This document shows positions 21,797-32,182 of a DNA stretch of 64,000 nucleotides, in pieces. Origin of the DNA: Mycosarcoma maydis (lineage: Eukaryota; Basidiomycota; Ustilaginomycetes; Ustilaginales). Position numbers and translations under genes: made by a program. How positions within the stretch are numbered: position 1 is the stretch's first letter; every line of letters starts with the position of its first letter. The notes under the pieces are model-generated. The model saw nothing but the letters and a program-made list of their open reading frames with translations. It ran no database searches and was not told where the DNA came from. The stretch lies in assembly GCF_000328475.2 (NCBI RefSeq), contig NC_026485.1, forward strand, positions 248,001-312,000, written 5' to 3'.

Positions 21797-23830
21797 ATGC
21801 TTGCCTCTCGTAGCATTCGCGCCTTTGCTGCGCCGATGCGCACTTCTGCTATTGCAACTCGGAGCTTGCAGACAGCTCCCACGCGACCTCGTTCGTTGCT
21901 CGCCTCGCCAACAATGTCCTCGTCGCCTTTGGTAGCCGGCGCTGTACCGGCACAAGCTGGTCGTCGCAACCTGTTTACTCGAGCACCACCAACACCTCTG
22001 GCGCGCACCAAGCAGCTCATCTACCTTGTGTTTGCCATCGCAGCTGGTACGCTTGGCATTGCCTACTATGCAGACTCTCGTTCGGCTATCCATCGCTGGA
22101 TCGCAGTTCCAGCTCTGAAAGCATTCCTCGACCCGGAATCGGCACAGAAGCTGGCTGTCAAGATGCTCGAGACCGGACTTGCACCACGTGATCTTGTTGA
22201 CGACGATGCTGTGCTAGAAACGGAACTGTTCGGCAGAAAACTCTCCAACCCGATCGGTCTTGCAGCTGGATTCGACAAGCAGGCAGAGGCGATCGATGGA
22301 CTGCTTGACCTTGGCTTCGGATTCATCGAGATCGGCAGTGTCACCCCAGAACCACAGCCTGGGAACCCACAGCCTCGCTACTTCCGCCTGATCGAGGACA
22401 ACGCCTGCATCAACCGTTTCGGCTTCAACTCGGAAGGTCACAATGTCATCCTCAGCCGTCTGAGGGACCGCATCCGACGATGGCTGCTTCACTCGTCGAG
22501 CGTCGCCAACTTGCAAGATGCGCTGCTGGCTTCGCCCGACTCGGCCAGCGTCAACGCTAGACAGCTGATTGCTACGCACCCTAAAAGCACATCGGCGTTT
22601 GTCGACGCCACCGACCTGCCTCGAAGCTTGCGACCGGCCAAGATGCTCGGTATCAACCTGGGCAAGAACAAGACGAGCAACGAAGAGAGTGTCGACGACT
22701 ACGTCAAAGGTGTCGAGCGTTTGGGTCCGTACGCCGATATGATCATCGTCAATGTCAGCAGTCCCAACACGCCTGGTCTGCGTCGTTTGCAGCGTCGAGG
22801 CGTGCTCGAAGATTTACTCACCCAGGTGGTCAGGGCGCGCGATGGCATGGTCGAGTCGCATCTACGCTTCTCAGACAAAAAAGTGGCAGTGCCTCTGCTC
22901 GTCAAGATCGCACCGGACCTGAGCGAGGAGGAGCTTCACGACGTTGCCGATGCCGCACTCAAGAGCGGTATTGATGGATTGGTGATCAGCAACACCACCA
23001 TCTCTCGACCTGCCTCGCTTCGATCGTCGGAACACGTGCGCGAGACGGGTGGTCTGTCGGGCGCTCCTGTCAAGCCCCTGGCGCTAAAGGCTCTGACCAC
23101 GGTCCACAAGCGCTTGCAGGGTAAGCTGCCCATCATCGGATGCGGCGGTATCAGCAACGGTCAGGACGCGCTCGACTACGCCAAGGCTGGTGCCAGCGCG
23201 ATTGAGCTGTACACGTCTTTCGGCTACCAAGGTGTCGGTCTGCCGCGCCGCTTGAAAGACGAGCTGGTAGAACTGCTGAAAGCCGAAGGCAAAACATGGC
23301 AGCAGGTGGTGGGAAGCGGTCTGGACCTGACCAAGATCTCGATCGCAACTCCCAATGCCGAGACGCCCACAGGGCTGCACCCGGGCAGCGATGCCGCATT
23401 CCAGAAGAGCGTTGCCGGCGTCAAGCTCGAACTCAATGGATTGCGTAACAAGCTCGGTCTGAACCCGACGTTGACCAAAGAGAACCTGCGCAGCTTCCTT
23501 CCGAGCAGGGAGTCGGATGCGAGCTACTACGACCTCATCGAGAAAGCTCATTCGGCACTAGGCCTGGAATTTGCAGCCGGTGAAAACTCCAACGTATCAG
23601 CGCCTAGCTCCACCGCTCCCTCTTCGCAGCCTCTCCCAACCGCAGGTGAGAGACACGTGCAAACCGCCAACCAGCTGTTGCAAGACCCTCAAGTGCCCAC
23701 CGTTACAGTTGTGACCAACGACAAGACCAAAAAGGTCTTTGGTGAAACGACGTCCGGCAAAGTGCTCGAGGCCAACGAGAATGCCGCGAACCGCGATTTC
23801 GCCAAGATCGACAAGGTGCGCGTTGTTTAA
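21797..23830 (+). CDS. pyr4: Dihydroorotate dehydrogenase (quinone), mitochondrial, class 2
   Basis: It catalyses the fourth step of pyrimidine synthesis, dihydroorotate to orotate, at the inner mitochondrial membrane with ubiquinone as acceptor. The 677-residue protein has a presequence (MLASRSIRAFAAPMRTSAIATRS) and one membrane segment at about 73-93 (LIYLVFAIAAGTLGIAYYA). The FMN barrel then shows NPIGLAAGFDKQAEAIDGLL, INRFGFNSEG, NVSSPNTPGLRRLQ (with the class 2 catalytic Ser), PLLVKIAPDLSEEEL, ISNTTISRP, IGCGGISNGQDALDYAKAGAS and LYTSFGYQG. Two oddities are an insertion of about 60 residues after SRLRDRIRRWL and a low-similarity C-terminal extension of about 150 residues beyond the barrel. 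From memory, the Ustilago maydis gene is called pyr4; the symbol rests on that. Confidence 0.93.
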   Translation: MLASRSIRAFAAPMRTSAIATRSLQTAPTRPRSLLASPTMSSSPLVAGAVPAQAGRRNLFTRAPPTPLARTKQLIYLVFAIAAGTLGIAYYADSRSAIHRWIAVPALKAFLDPESAQKLAVKMLETGLAPRDLVDDDAVLETELFGRKLSNPIGLAAGFDKQAEAIDGLLDLGFGFIEIGSVTPEPQPGNPQPRYFRLIEDNACINRFGFNSEGHNVILSRLRDRIRRWLLHSSSVANLQDALLASPDSASVNARQLIATHPKSTSAFVDATDLPRSLRPAKMLGINLGKNKTSNEESVDDYVKGVERLGPYADMIIVNVSSPNTPGLRRLQRRGVLEDLLTQVVRARDGMVESHLRFSDKKVAVPLLVKIAPDLSEEELHDVADAALKSGIDGLVISNTTISRPASLRSSEHVRETGGLSGAPVKPLALKALTTVHKRLQGKLPIIGCGGISNGQDALDYAKAGASAIELYTSFGYQGVGLPRRLKDELVELLKAEGKTWQQVVGSGLDLTKISIATPNAETPTGLHPGSDAAFQKSVAGVKLELNGLRNKLGLNPTLTKENLRSFLPSRESDASYYDLIEKAHSALGLEFAAGENSNVSAPSSTAPSSQPLPTAGERHVQTANQLLQDPQVPTVTVVTNDKTKKVFGETTSGKVLEANENAANRDFAKIDKVRVV

Positions 23831-24732
23831 AGCAGGAACGAGCAAATCGCGAATGCCTTTTCTTTGGATTCATCGCAGCGGCATTGTCCAGATTCAATCG
23901 TGTCTAATTTGCTCTTTGGAAAGCCTGCGTATGAGTGCTGCCGCTGCCGCTGCTGCCGCTGCTGCTGCTGCATTGTGCTGTGGTGGAGGAGCGGGTTTGT
24001 GTGACGGGTTGATGTTGTTGTCAATGAGCTGCGAGAAGAGTTTCAACGTGATCGGGTGCATCGGGCCGAGCGGACTGGAAGCGATGAGTCGTGAGCGTAG
24101 CTGCTCAGGTGTGAGTTGCTGAATATTCGAAAATGACAAACGAGCAGACGACCAACCACGAACGCTGTGACGCAAGAGCAAAGCCACCAAAGTGTGGAGC
24201 GTGGCGCGTGGCGAGCGAATTTCAGTGTTAAATTTTCCTATTCTTTGCCGCGTTCGTGGTTGGCTTGGACCACTTTTTGCTGCATCGTGCATCGCATCCG
24301 TTTGCTTGACAACGTTCGTGTCCTACATACCACCCACACCCCCAATACTCTTCTGATCTCTTTTACCTTCTTCTTATCACCGAATAGGCGAGGAGCTTTA
24401 TCTGCATTTTCAACTACGCGCAGGGCTCCTTCGGATTCAGCTTCGACTACGCCTCTGCCATTTGCGTGCTTGCGATCGGCGTGCCTCCAATCGATCGAGG
24501 CGCAGCATCGCACTACCTCTCTTTGCAACGGATCGCAAGCATAGTCTAGCGTCTCGTCCAAACAACGTCACAGACTCTATCTCGACCCACCCACCTGCAA
24601 TCATTTGCCGCCACCGCCGACGAGGCTTTGGACATGGCTGTCAACTAAACACGGCTCACCAGCCTTTGCCCAACTGTTCCTTCGTTCAAGCGAGGGTGCA
24701 GCTGGCCGCACATTGTCATCACCGTCATCATA
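23831..24732. other. Region between DHODH and TOR
   Basis: It holds a GCTGCC-type trinucleotide patch (about 23,935-23,970), one possible small minus-strand gene (described separately) and the CT-rich TOR leader (about 24,300-24,732). Confidence 0.5.
23894..24292 (-). CDS. Possible small mitochondrial-type hypothetical protein
   Basis: An open frame of 132 residues that I do not recognise. Its middle looks protein-like rather than random: a basic, presequence-like stretch (LLLRHSVRGWSSARLSF), then LTPEQLRSRLIASSPLGPMH and ITLKLFSQLIDNN. It ends in an Ala run encoded by the GCTGCC repeat and RRLSKEQIRHD. The first 35 residues look poor, so the true start may be further in or in an upstream exon; a TTTTCGAATATTCAG acceptor is possible just before QQLTPEQ. 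It would be convergent with DHODH and divergent from TOR. Confidence 0.35.
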   Translation of the reverse strand: MHDAAKSGPSQPRTRQRIGKFNTEIRSPRATLHTLVALLLRHSVRGWSSARLSFSNIQQLTPEQLRSRLIASSPLGPMHPITLKLFSQLIDNNINPSHKPAPPPQHNAAAAAAAAAAAALIRRLSKEQIRHD

Positions 24733-27700
24733 ATGTCCGTCCTTGGCACCCATCAGAGCGATGCGCTCAATCGCATCTTTGCTGGACTCAAGAGCAGAGA
24801 TGAGGCCACACGTCAAGCAGCTGGCGAAGAGCTCAAATCGCACGTCGCACTCGTCGTCTCGGAACTCAAGGGTGACAGCCTCTCCTCGTTCAACAACGAT
24901 CTACACCGCAGAATCTTCGAACTTGCGCACAGTCAGCATGTTCACGAAAAGCTTGGTGGTGTCATTGCCATCGAAGACCTCATCGAACAGGAAAGCGAGG
25001 ACAATAGCGCTCGTCTCTACCGCTTCTACCAATACCTCAAACCTAATTTGCCATGCAACGATGCTTCCGTCATGATCGCCGCCTCCCGCGCCTTGGGAAG
25101 GGTCGCCTACCACGGCGGTCAATCGCTCGGAGAACAGTTTATCGAATACGAAGTGCTTCGTGTGCTCGATTTCCTCCAAGCCGGCGATCGGAACGAGTCG
25201 GGACGATACGCTGCCGTGCTCATCATCCGTGAAATGGCAAAAAGGGTGCCGCAGCAGTTTCATCCCTACGTTCCTCGTGTCCTAGACCGCATCTGGGTTG
25301 CTCTCCGAGATGTTCGTGTCATCGTCAGAGAAGGGGCCGCAGAAGCCATGGGTGCCTGTCTCGGCATCATCGCTGCACGTGAAAAGCAGATGGGCAGTCA
25401 TTTTTTCGAGTCAATCTACGAAGAGGCCGAAAAGGGCCTCAAGATGAGCGCACCCGAAGCCATCCACGGAAGCCTGCTCGCTGTACAGCAGCTGCTGCAG
25501 CACTCGAAAACCTTCATGCGCAATCGCTTCCAGCGCGCCTGCGAGCTCGTCTTCCGTCTGCACAAGCATCGCGATCCTCTGATCCGCCGCACCATCACCA
25601 ACCTGGTCCCCGTCCTGGCGCGCTACGACCCACACTATTTCGCCGAGGAGCATCTGCGAGCCGTCATGGGCATTCTCACAGAGCAACTACGAAGAGAAAA
25701 GGACCGATCGCCCAAGGAGTCAGCACAGACGTTTGAAACAATCGGCTTTGTTGCTGCAGCCATGGGTCCCAGGATGAAGCCTTTCATCGAGCCAGTCCTG
25801 GCCTGCGTCAAGGAGGGCCTGCAGATGCGCGGAAAGAAAAACGCCCCACCCGAAGGCCCCATCTTTCTCTGTGTCGGCAACCTTGCCACCGCAGTGGGTC
25901 CACATCTCACACGATACATGCACGACCTCCTCGACCTCATGTTCTCTTGTGGCCTCAGCATCCCGCTCGTCACAGCACTCGATGGCATCGTAAAGGCAAT
26001 TCCGCCACTCATGAAGGTGGTACAGGATCGTCTCTTGGACATGCTTTCCATGACGCTGATTGGACAACCCTACCGCCCGCTCGGAGCTCCCGCCAGTCTT
26101 CGCCCCTCGGCCAACGCTAGTCGCGATGTGGTTGCCGCTCAAACCGTCGAATCCAAGGGTGTCGAGACCATAACGGTCGCACTGCAGACGCTGGGCAGGT
26201 TCGACTTCCAAGGCCACATTCTCAACGAATTCGTCCGTAACTGCACGCTCCCTTACCTCGAGGATGACCATGCTGCCGTGCGGCAAGCTGCGGCTGAGAC
26301 GTGCGCCGACTTGTTCGTCAACGACCCCATCTGCCGTCAAACCAGCATGCACGCCATCGAGGTGGTCAACGATGTGCTCGACAAGCTCATGACCGTCGGC
26401 ATTGCTGATCCAGATCCAGAACTCCGATGGACAGTGCTCAGCAAGTTTGGCGCTCAGGAGCAATTTGATCGCCATCTTGCCCAATCCGAATATGTCCGTT
26501 CCCTCTTCATCGCGCTCAACGACGAAAAATTCAAGGTTCGCGAGGTGGCCATTGTCATCATCGGGCGTCTGGCAAAGCACAACCCAGCCTACGTCATGCC
26601 CTCCCTCCGCAAAGCACTCATTCAGCTGCTCACCGAGCTTGAATATTCGACGGTCAGCCGGCACAAGGAAGAGGCTGCTAAGCTGCTGACCGAGGTCGTC
26701 CGTGCCTCACAACGTCTCGTCAAGTCGTATGCGTTGCCCATGCTTGAGGTGCTGTTGCCCAAAGCAAACGATCCCAGCGTCGGTGTCGCGGCCAGAGTCA
26801 TGGAGTGTCTCGGTGAACTCGCCAAAGTGGGAGGAGAGGATCTTGCGCCAAACGTCGATCAGCTCATGCGTCTTGCCATCGACCAACTCTCAAGCACCGC
26901 ACCTGGCTCATCCACCGCAAAGCGGGACGCTGCTCTCAAGACACTTGGTCTCGTCGCTTCCAACACTGGCCACGTCGTCAACCCATACCTCACGTATAGA
27001 AACCTGCTCGGCACGGTCGTCAAGATCCTCAAAACAGAGCAGTCCAAGCCCGTCCGTCGCGAGACGATCCGTGTCATGGGCATCCTTGGTGCTCTGGATC
27101 CATACAGATACAAGCTGCTCGAGAAGAACGGCGACGAGGGTCAAGACGAGACATCAAAGGGAAGCGGCACCGACCTCTTTGAGCTTGCTTTGGCAATCGG
27201 CACTTCGACCGACGACTACTACCAGAACATCGCCATTGATGCGCTCATCACCATCCTCAAGGACCCTTCGCTCTCGACACATCATCATGCCGTCATCGAG
27301 GCCATCATGTACATGTTCAAGACGCAAGGTCTCAAGTGCGTCACTTTCCTGCCTCAGATCATTCCAGCTTTCCTCAACGTGATCCGCACCTGTGGCACGG
27401 GCCTGTCCGAATTCTACTTTCAGCAGCTAGCCATTCTCATCTCGATCATCAAGCAGCACGTCCGCAGCTACCTGGAGCCCATCTTTGAGCTGGTCCAGGA
27501 AAATTGGAACCCCAATTCAAGCATCCAGCTCACCATTGTCTCGCTCGTCGAGGCGGTTGCGAAAGCGCTTGAAGGCGAGTTCAAATCATATCTGCCTATC
27601 TTGCTGCCCAACATGCTCCAGACGCTCGACGGTGAGATAACCAGCAAGCGTCAGCCTACATTGCTCCGTATCCTGCAGGCCTTCTACGTCTTTGGTTCGA

Positions 27701-30700
27701 ATATCGAGGAGTACTTGCATCTGGTGCTGCCGGTCGTCGTCAAGATGTTCGAGCGCCCGGACGCGTCGCAGACGCTTCGACGTGCTGCTATCTTGACCGT
27801 AGGTAACTTGTCGCGCAAAGTCAGCTTCTGCGACCATGCATCACGCGTAATCCACCCTCTGGTCCGTGTGCTGCCTACGGGGACTAGCGACATTCGCAAC
27901 GCCGTCATGGAGACATTGTCTGCGCTCGTAGTGCAGCTCGGCGCTTCGTACGCCATCTTTATTCCCGTCGTCAATAAGGTGCTGATTCAAAATCGTATAC
28001 AGCATGCGACGTACGATCAGCTCGTCTCCAAGCTGCTGAATGGCGAACGCCTGCCGCAAGACCTGTCTGCGGCTGACAATGCGTTGGGGAGCAAGATCGA
28101 CGAGTCGCCCCAAGCCGAGGCTAACAAGATGACTGTCAACCAGCAACATCTCAAGCAAGCCTGGGATACGTCCAAAGTGTCGACGAGCGAAGACTGGCAA
28201 GAATGGCTCAGAAGGATGGCGGTCGAGTTCATGCGCGAATCGCCAAGCCATGCCTTGAGGGCCTGCAGAAGTCTAGCAGACGTTTACCCAGCGTTGGCGT
28301 ACGGCCTTTTCAACGTCGCCTTTGTTTCGTGCTGGACCGAGCTGTACGAGCAGTATCAGAGCGATCTAGTCAAGGCGCTTGAGACAGCATTCGATGCACC
28401 TGAAGTGCCTGGCGATGTGGTGCACATGCTACTCAATCTGGCCGAGTTTATGGAGCACGATGACAAGGCGTTGCCAATCAACATTCGCGTGCTTGGCGAC
28501 CGCGCATACAAGTTCCACAGCTATGCAAAGGCGCTCCACTACAAGGAGGCCGAGTTCCTCACAGATCCTTCGCCGCAGGTCGTCGAAAGTCTCATCGATA
28601 TCAACACCAAGTTGCAGCAGTCCGATGCGGCGTTCGGTGCCCTCACGTACGCTCGGGAGCATCTCGACATCACCCATCACGAAGAGTGGTACGAGAAGCT
28701 GCACCGCTGGGAGGAGGCCTTGACTGCGTACGACCGCAAAGCCATGCTCGACCCAGACGACTATGGCGTCGCCTTTGGCAAGATGCGCTGTCTGCATGCT
28801 TTGGGAGAATGGGAGCACCTATCGGACCTTGTGCAGCAGAAATGGGGCAGAGCTGACATGGAGGACCGCCGACATATGGCGCCGCTTGCCGCGGCTGCCG
28901 CCTGGTCGCTCGGTCAGTGGGACACCATGGACGACTACATTTCGGCCATGCGCTCCGACTCATCTGAGCGCTCCTTCTACCGTGCCATCCTGCACACGCA
29001 TCGTTCGCAACGAGCCGCGGCCAACAAGCAGATCGCCAAGGCTCGAGAGTCGCTCGACTCGGAGCTCACTGCTCTCATCAGCGAGAGCTATGGCCGTGCA
29101 TACGACCTCATGGTTCGTACACAGATGCTTTCCGAGCTCGAGGAGGCACTGGCATACAAGCTCGACTACAAGGAGCAGCCTGACCGCCAGGCGACCATTC
29201 GCTCCACGTGGATGAAGCGTCTCAAAGGCTGCCAGCCCGAGGTAGAGGTGTGGCAGCGCATCCTCTCTGTGCGTTCGATCGTGCTCACTCCGGCCGACGA
29301 TACGGAAACGTGGATCAAGTTTGCCAACTTGTGCCGCAAGTCCGGACGCATGGTGTTGGCTGAAAAGACGCTTAACTCGCTGCTGGGCCCGGAACGTACG
29401 AATGCTGATCCACGATCGCCGATTGGTCCCAGAGCACCGCCTCCGGTCATCTACGCCCACCTGAAATTCATGTGGGCTTCTGGAGCCAGAATTGAGTCGC
29501 TTAGCTATCTGCAAGAGTTTACGCTCAATCTCGCTGAGGATCTTGGGGTCCACACTGTCGACGAGCACGGCAACCTTGTCACGCAGGACTGGCAGTCGTC
29601 GCCACATCTCGGCGAGTTTGCACGCCTGCTGGCACGCTGCTTCTTCAAGCAAGGCGAATGGCAGATGTCGTTGCGCGAGAACTGGGTCACGGACGACAAC
29701 AGCAATGTGATCGAGAGCTACCGCAGAGCGACTGAGCTCGATCGAAACTGGTACAAGGCATGGCACGCTTGGGCGCTGGCGAACTTCGAGGTCATCTCGC
29801 ACCACGAGGAGAGGAATGAACAGATCACTCCGCAGATGATTGCTGCCAGTATCGTGCCTTCGGTGCAGGGCTTCTTCCGCTCGATCGCGTTGGCGAGTGG
29901 TAACTCGTTGCAAGACACGCTCCGCCTGCTTACCCTATGGTTCAAGTATGGTCATCAAGAGGACGTCTCGCAGGCGGTTAGTGAAGGGTTTGCTAGTGTC
30001 ATCGTGGATACGTGGCTCGAGGTGATTCCGCAGATTATTGCACGTATCACTGCGCCCTCTCCACGAGTGCGTCGCCTGATCCACAACTTGCTGTCGGATG
30101 TCGGTCTGGCGCATCCGCAGGCGCTTGTCTATCCTCTCACGGTCGCTGCCAAGAGTCCGAGTCATATGCGTATCCAGGCTGCCATGGGGATCATGGACAA
30201 TGTGCGCGAGCACTCGCCCGTTCTCGTCGAGCAGGCGTTACTGGTGTCGAACGAATTGATCCGTGTTGCGATCCTGTGGCATGAGATGTGGCACGAAGGG
30301 CTTGAAGAGGCATCGCGGCTGTACTTTACCGAGGACAACATCGACGCCATGTTTGCCACACTCGAGCCGCTCCACGACGCGTTGGAAAAGGGCCCCGAGA
30401 CCCTTCGCGAGACTTCATTTGCCCAGACGCACGGCCGCGACCTGGCAGAAGCGAGGGAATGCGGTCGACGCTTCCGCCAGTACGGTGACATCTCGGATCT
30501 CAATCAGGCCTGGGATCTGTACTACCACGTCTTTAAGAAGATCGCCAAGCAGCTGCCGGCGGGTAACTCGGTGCAGCTCGACCTGCAGTACGTCTCACCG
30601 AAGCTGCTGGCAATGCGAGACTTGGAGCTGGCGGTTCCCGGTACGTATCAATCCGGAAAGCCGATTGTATGCATCACGCGCTTCGAGCAGATCGTGCTCG

Positions 30701-31965
30701 TCATTGCATCGAAACAGCATCCTCGTCGACTCAAGATGAAGGGTTCCGACGGCAAGACGTACCAATATCTGCTCAAAGGTCACGAGGACTTGCGACAGGA
30801 CGAACGCGTCATGCAACTGTTCGGTCTGGTTAATACACTGCTCTCGATTGACTCGGAGAGCTACAAGCGTCGACTCGAGATCCGTCGGTTCCCCGTGATT
30901 CCGCTCTCGCCCAACACGGGCATGTTGGGCTGGGTGGAAAATACGGATACGCTGCACGTACTCATCAAAGAGTATCGAGAACAGCACAAGATCCTGCTCA
31001 ACATCGAGCATCGATTGATGCTTCAGATGGCGCCGGACTACGACCACTTGACGCTCATGCAGAAGGTCGAGGTGTTCGAGTATGCGTTGGACAACACGCC
31101 GGGGCAAGATCTGTACCGAGTGTTGTGGCTCAAGTCGCGCAATTCCGAGTCGTGGTTGGAGCGACGGTTGGCGTACACGCGTTCGCTGGCGGTGTCGTCG
31201 GTCGCAGGCTACATCCTGGGTCTTGGAGATCGACACCCTTCGAATCTGTTGCTCGATCGGTTGACCGGTCAGATTGTGCACATTGATTTCGGCGATTGCT
31301 TCGAGATCGCATGCCATCGTCCTAAGTTTCCTGAAAAGGTGCCGTTCAGATTGACGCGCATGCTGGTGAATGCGATGGAAGTGGGCGGGATCAAGGGGAC
31401 ATTCAAGGTAACCGCGGAGAACACGATGCGCGTGCTGAGGGACAACAAGGAGAGCGTGTTGGCGTTGTTGGAGGCGTTTGTTCATGATCCATTGATTTCT
31501 TGGAGGTTGGTTGCGGATGATGGCGCCGAGAGGGCGCCTGATGCGAAGGAGAATGAAGCTGTAGCCGCCGAAGGTGGCGCTGCTTCCGGTACGGCGACGG
31601 GTGCAGTCACTGGTGCGGCCAATGTCGGCGCGGGTGGAACTGTGGCTCCCAACCAACGCCAAGACCAAGCGCTTTATCCTGCAGCTGGTGCACCGGGCGG
31701 TGGTATCGCTCTACCTCCCACCGCCACCGCCACCGCCACGGCTGCAGCTGCAGCTGCACCCAACGCCGTCCAAGCGGGTGGCCAGGACATGCGCAACCAA
31801 CGCGCTCTCGAAGTCGTCCGTCGCATCCAAAACAAGCTCAGCGGCAGAGACTTCAATCCCGCAGAAAGCCTCAGCGTCGCTGCTCAGATCGAACGCCTCG
31901 TACAGGACGCCACGAGCAAAGAGAATCTGTGTGTCGCCTTCGTCGGCTGGTGTTCCTTCTGGTAA
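24733..31965 (+). CDS. TOR: TOR serine/threonine kinase (PIKK family)
   Basis: TOR is the catalytic core of the TORC1/TORC2 growth-control complexes. The intronless frame gives 2,410 residues in the full family order. HEAT repeats span about 1-1250 and the FAT domain about 1300-1800. The FRB domain lies at about 1844-1945 (WHEMWHEGLEEASRLYF ... LNQAWDLYYHVFKKI). The kinase domain (about 1990-2270) has GHEDLRQDERVMQLFGLVN, the catalytic loop LGLGDRHPSNLLLDRLTG at about 2161 and the metal-binding HIDFGDCFE at about 2182. The FATC tail ends CVAFVGWCSFW. The Ser in EEASRLYF, altered in rapamycin-resistant mutants of other fungi, is present, so rapamycin/FKBP12 binding is expected. Between kinase and FATC lies an Ala/Gly/Thr-rich stretch of about 100 residues. 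It is convergent with CDC10, with 217 bases between the stops. Confidence 0.97.
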   Translation: MSVLGTHQSDALNRIFAGLKSRDEATRQAAGEELKSHVALVVSELKGDSLSSFNNDLHRRIFELAHSQHVHEKLGGVIAIEDLIEQESEDNSARLYRFYQYLKPNLPCNDASVMIAASRALGRVAYHGGQSLGEQFIEYEVLRVLDFLQAGDRNESGRYAAVLIIREMAKRVPQQFHPYVPRVLDRIWVALRDVRVIVREGAAEAMGACLGIIAAREKQMGSHFFESIYEEAEKGLKMSAPEAIHGSLLAVQQLLQHSKTFMRNRFQRACELVFRLHKHRDPLIRRTITNLVPVLARYDPHYFAEEHLRAVMGILTEQLRREKDRSPKESAQTFETIGFVAAAMGPRMKPFIEPVLACVKEGLQMRGKKNAPPEGPIFLCVGNLATAVGPHLTRYMHDLLDLMFSCGLSIPLVTALDGIVKAIPPLMKVVQDRLLDMLSMTLIGQPYRPLGAPASLRPSANASRDVVAAQTVESKGVETITVALQTLGRFDFQGHILNEFVRNCTLPYLEDDHAAVRQAAAETCADLFVNDPICRQTSMHAIEVVNDVLDKLMTVGIADPDPELRWTVLSKFGAQEQFDRHLAQSEYVRSLFIALNDEKFKVREVAIVIIGRLAKHNPAYVMPSLRKALIQLLTELEYSTVSRHKEEAAKLLTEVVRASQRLVKSYALPMLEVLLPKANDPSVGVAARVMECLGELAKVGGEDLAPNVDQLMRLAIDQLSSTAPGSSTAKRDAALKTLGLVASNTGHVVNPYLTYRNLLGTVVKILKTEQSKPVRRETIRVMGILGALDPYRYKLLEKNGDEGQDETSKGSGTDLFELALAIGTSTDDYYQNIAIDALITILKDPSLSTHHHAVIEAIMYMFKTQGLKCVTFLPQIIPAFLNVIRTCGTGLSEFYFQQLAILISIIKQHVRSYLEPIFELVQENWNPNSSIQLTIVSLVEAVAKALEGEFKSYLPILLPNMLQTLDGEITSKRQPTLLRILQAFYVFGSNIEEYLHLVLPVVVKMFERPDASQTLRRAAILTVGNLSRKVSFCDHASRVIHPLVRVLPTGTSDIRNAVMETLSALVVQLGASYAIFIPVVNKVLIQNRIQHATYDQLVSKLLNGERLPQDLSAADNALGSKIDESPQAEANKMTVNQQHLKQAWDTSKVSTSEDWQEWLRRMAVEFMRESPSHALRACRSLADVYPALAYGLFNVAFVSCWTELYEQYQSDLVKALETAFDAPEVPGDVVHMLLNLAEFMEHDDKALPINIRVLGDRAYKFHSYAKALHYKEAEFLTDPSPQVVESLIDINTKLQQSDAAFGALTYAREHLDITHHEEWYEKLHRWEEALTAYDRKAMLDPDDYGVAFGKMRCLHALGEWEHLSDLVQQKWGRADMEDRRHMAPLAAAAAWSLGQWDTMDDYISAMRSDSSERSFYRAILHTHRSQRAAANKQIAKARESLDSELTALISESYGRAYDLMVRTQMLSELEEALAYKLDYKEQPDRQATIRSTWMKRLKGCQPEVEVWQRILSVRSIVLTPADDTETWIKFANLCRKSGRMVLAEKTLNSLLGPERTNADPRSPIGPRAPPPVIYAHLKFMWASGARIESLSYLQEFTLNLAEDLGVHTVDEHGNLVTQDWQSSPHLGEFARLLARCFFKQGEWQMSLRENWVTDDNSNVIESYRRATELDRNWYKAWHAWALANFEVISHHEERNEQITPQMIAASIVPSVQGFFRSIALASGNSLQDTLRLLTLWFKYGHQEDVSQAVSEGFASVIVDTWLEVIPQIIARITAPSPRVRRLIHNLLSDVGLAHPQALVYPLTVAAKSPSHMRIQAAMGIMDNVREHSPVLVEQALLVSNELIRVAILWHEMWHEGLEEASRLYFTEDNIDAMFATLEPLHDALEKGPETLRETSFAQTHGRDLAEARECGRRFRQYGDISDLNQAWDLYYHVFKKIAKQLPAGNSVQLDLQYVSPKLLAMRDLELAVPGTYQSGKPIVCITRFEQIVLVIASKQHPRRLKMKGSDGKTYQYLLKGHEDLRQDERVMQLFGLVNTLLSIDSESYKRRLEIRRFPVIPLSPNTGMLGWVENTDTLHVLIKEYREQHKILLNIEHRLMLQMAPDYDHLTLMQKVEVFEYALDNTPGQDLYRVLWLKSRNSESWLERRLAYTRSLAVSSVAGYILGLGDRHPSNLLLDRLTGQIVHIDFGDCFEIACHRPKFPEKVPFRLTRMLVNAMEVGGIKGTFKVTAENTMRVLRDNKESVLALLEAFVHDPLISWRLVADDGAERAPDAKENEAVAAEGGAASGTATGAVTGAANVGAGGTVAPNQRQDQALYPAAGAPGGGIALPPTATATATAAAAAAPNAVQAGGQDMRNQRALEVVRRIQNKLSGRDFNPAESLSVAAQIERLVQDATSKENLCVAFVGWCSFW

Positions 31966-32182
31966 CAACGCACCCTGCGCATCCTGCAATTCACGATCGC
32001 ATCATCTTGACCCTGTGTGCAGATCACGAATACGACGTGTGTGCAGTCCAGACCAACATGCACGATGCTCAAAGCGTCGTTCGTCACACGCAGTAAAGAG
32101 GGAATACCAACAGCACAAGCAGGATACATTGGAGATTTGAGAATGTGCATACATGAACAAAAGGATGGAAACAAGAGAGCGC

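Noticed and set aside
30595..31668. Minus-strand open frame of 357 residues inside TOR
   Set aside because: Antisense of the highly conserved kinase domain, so it is not an independent gene.
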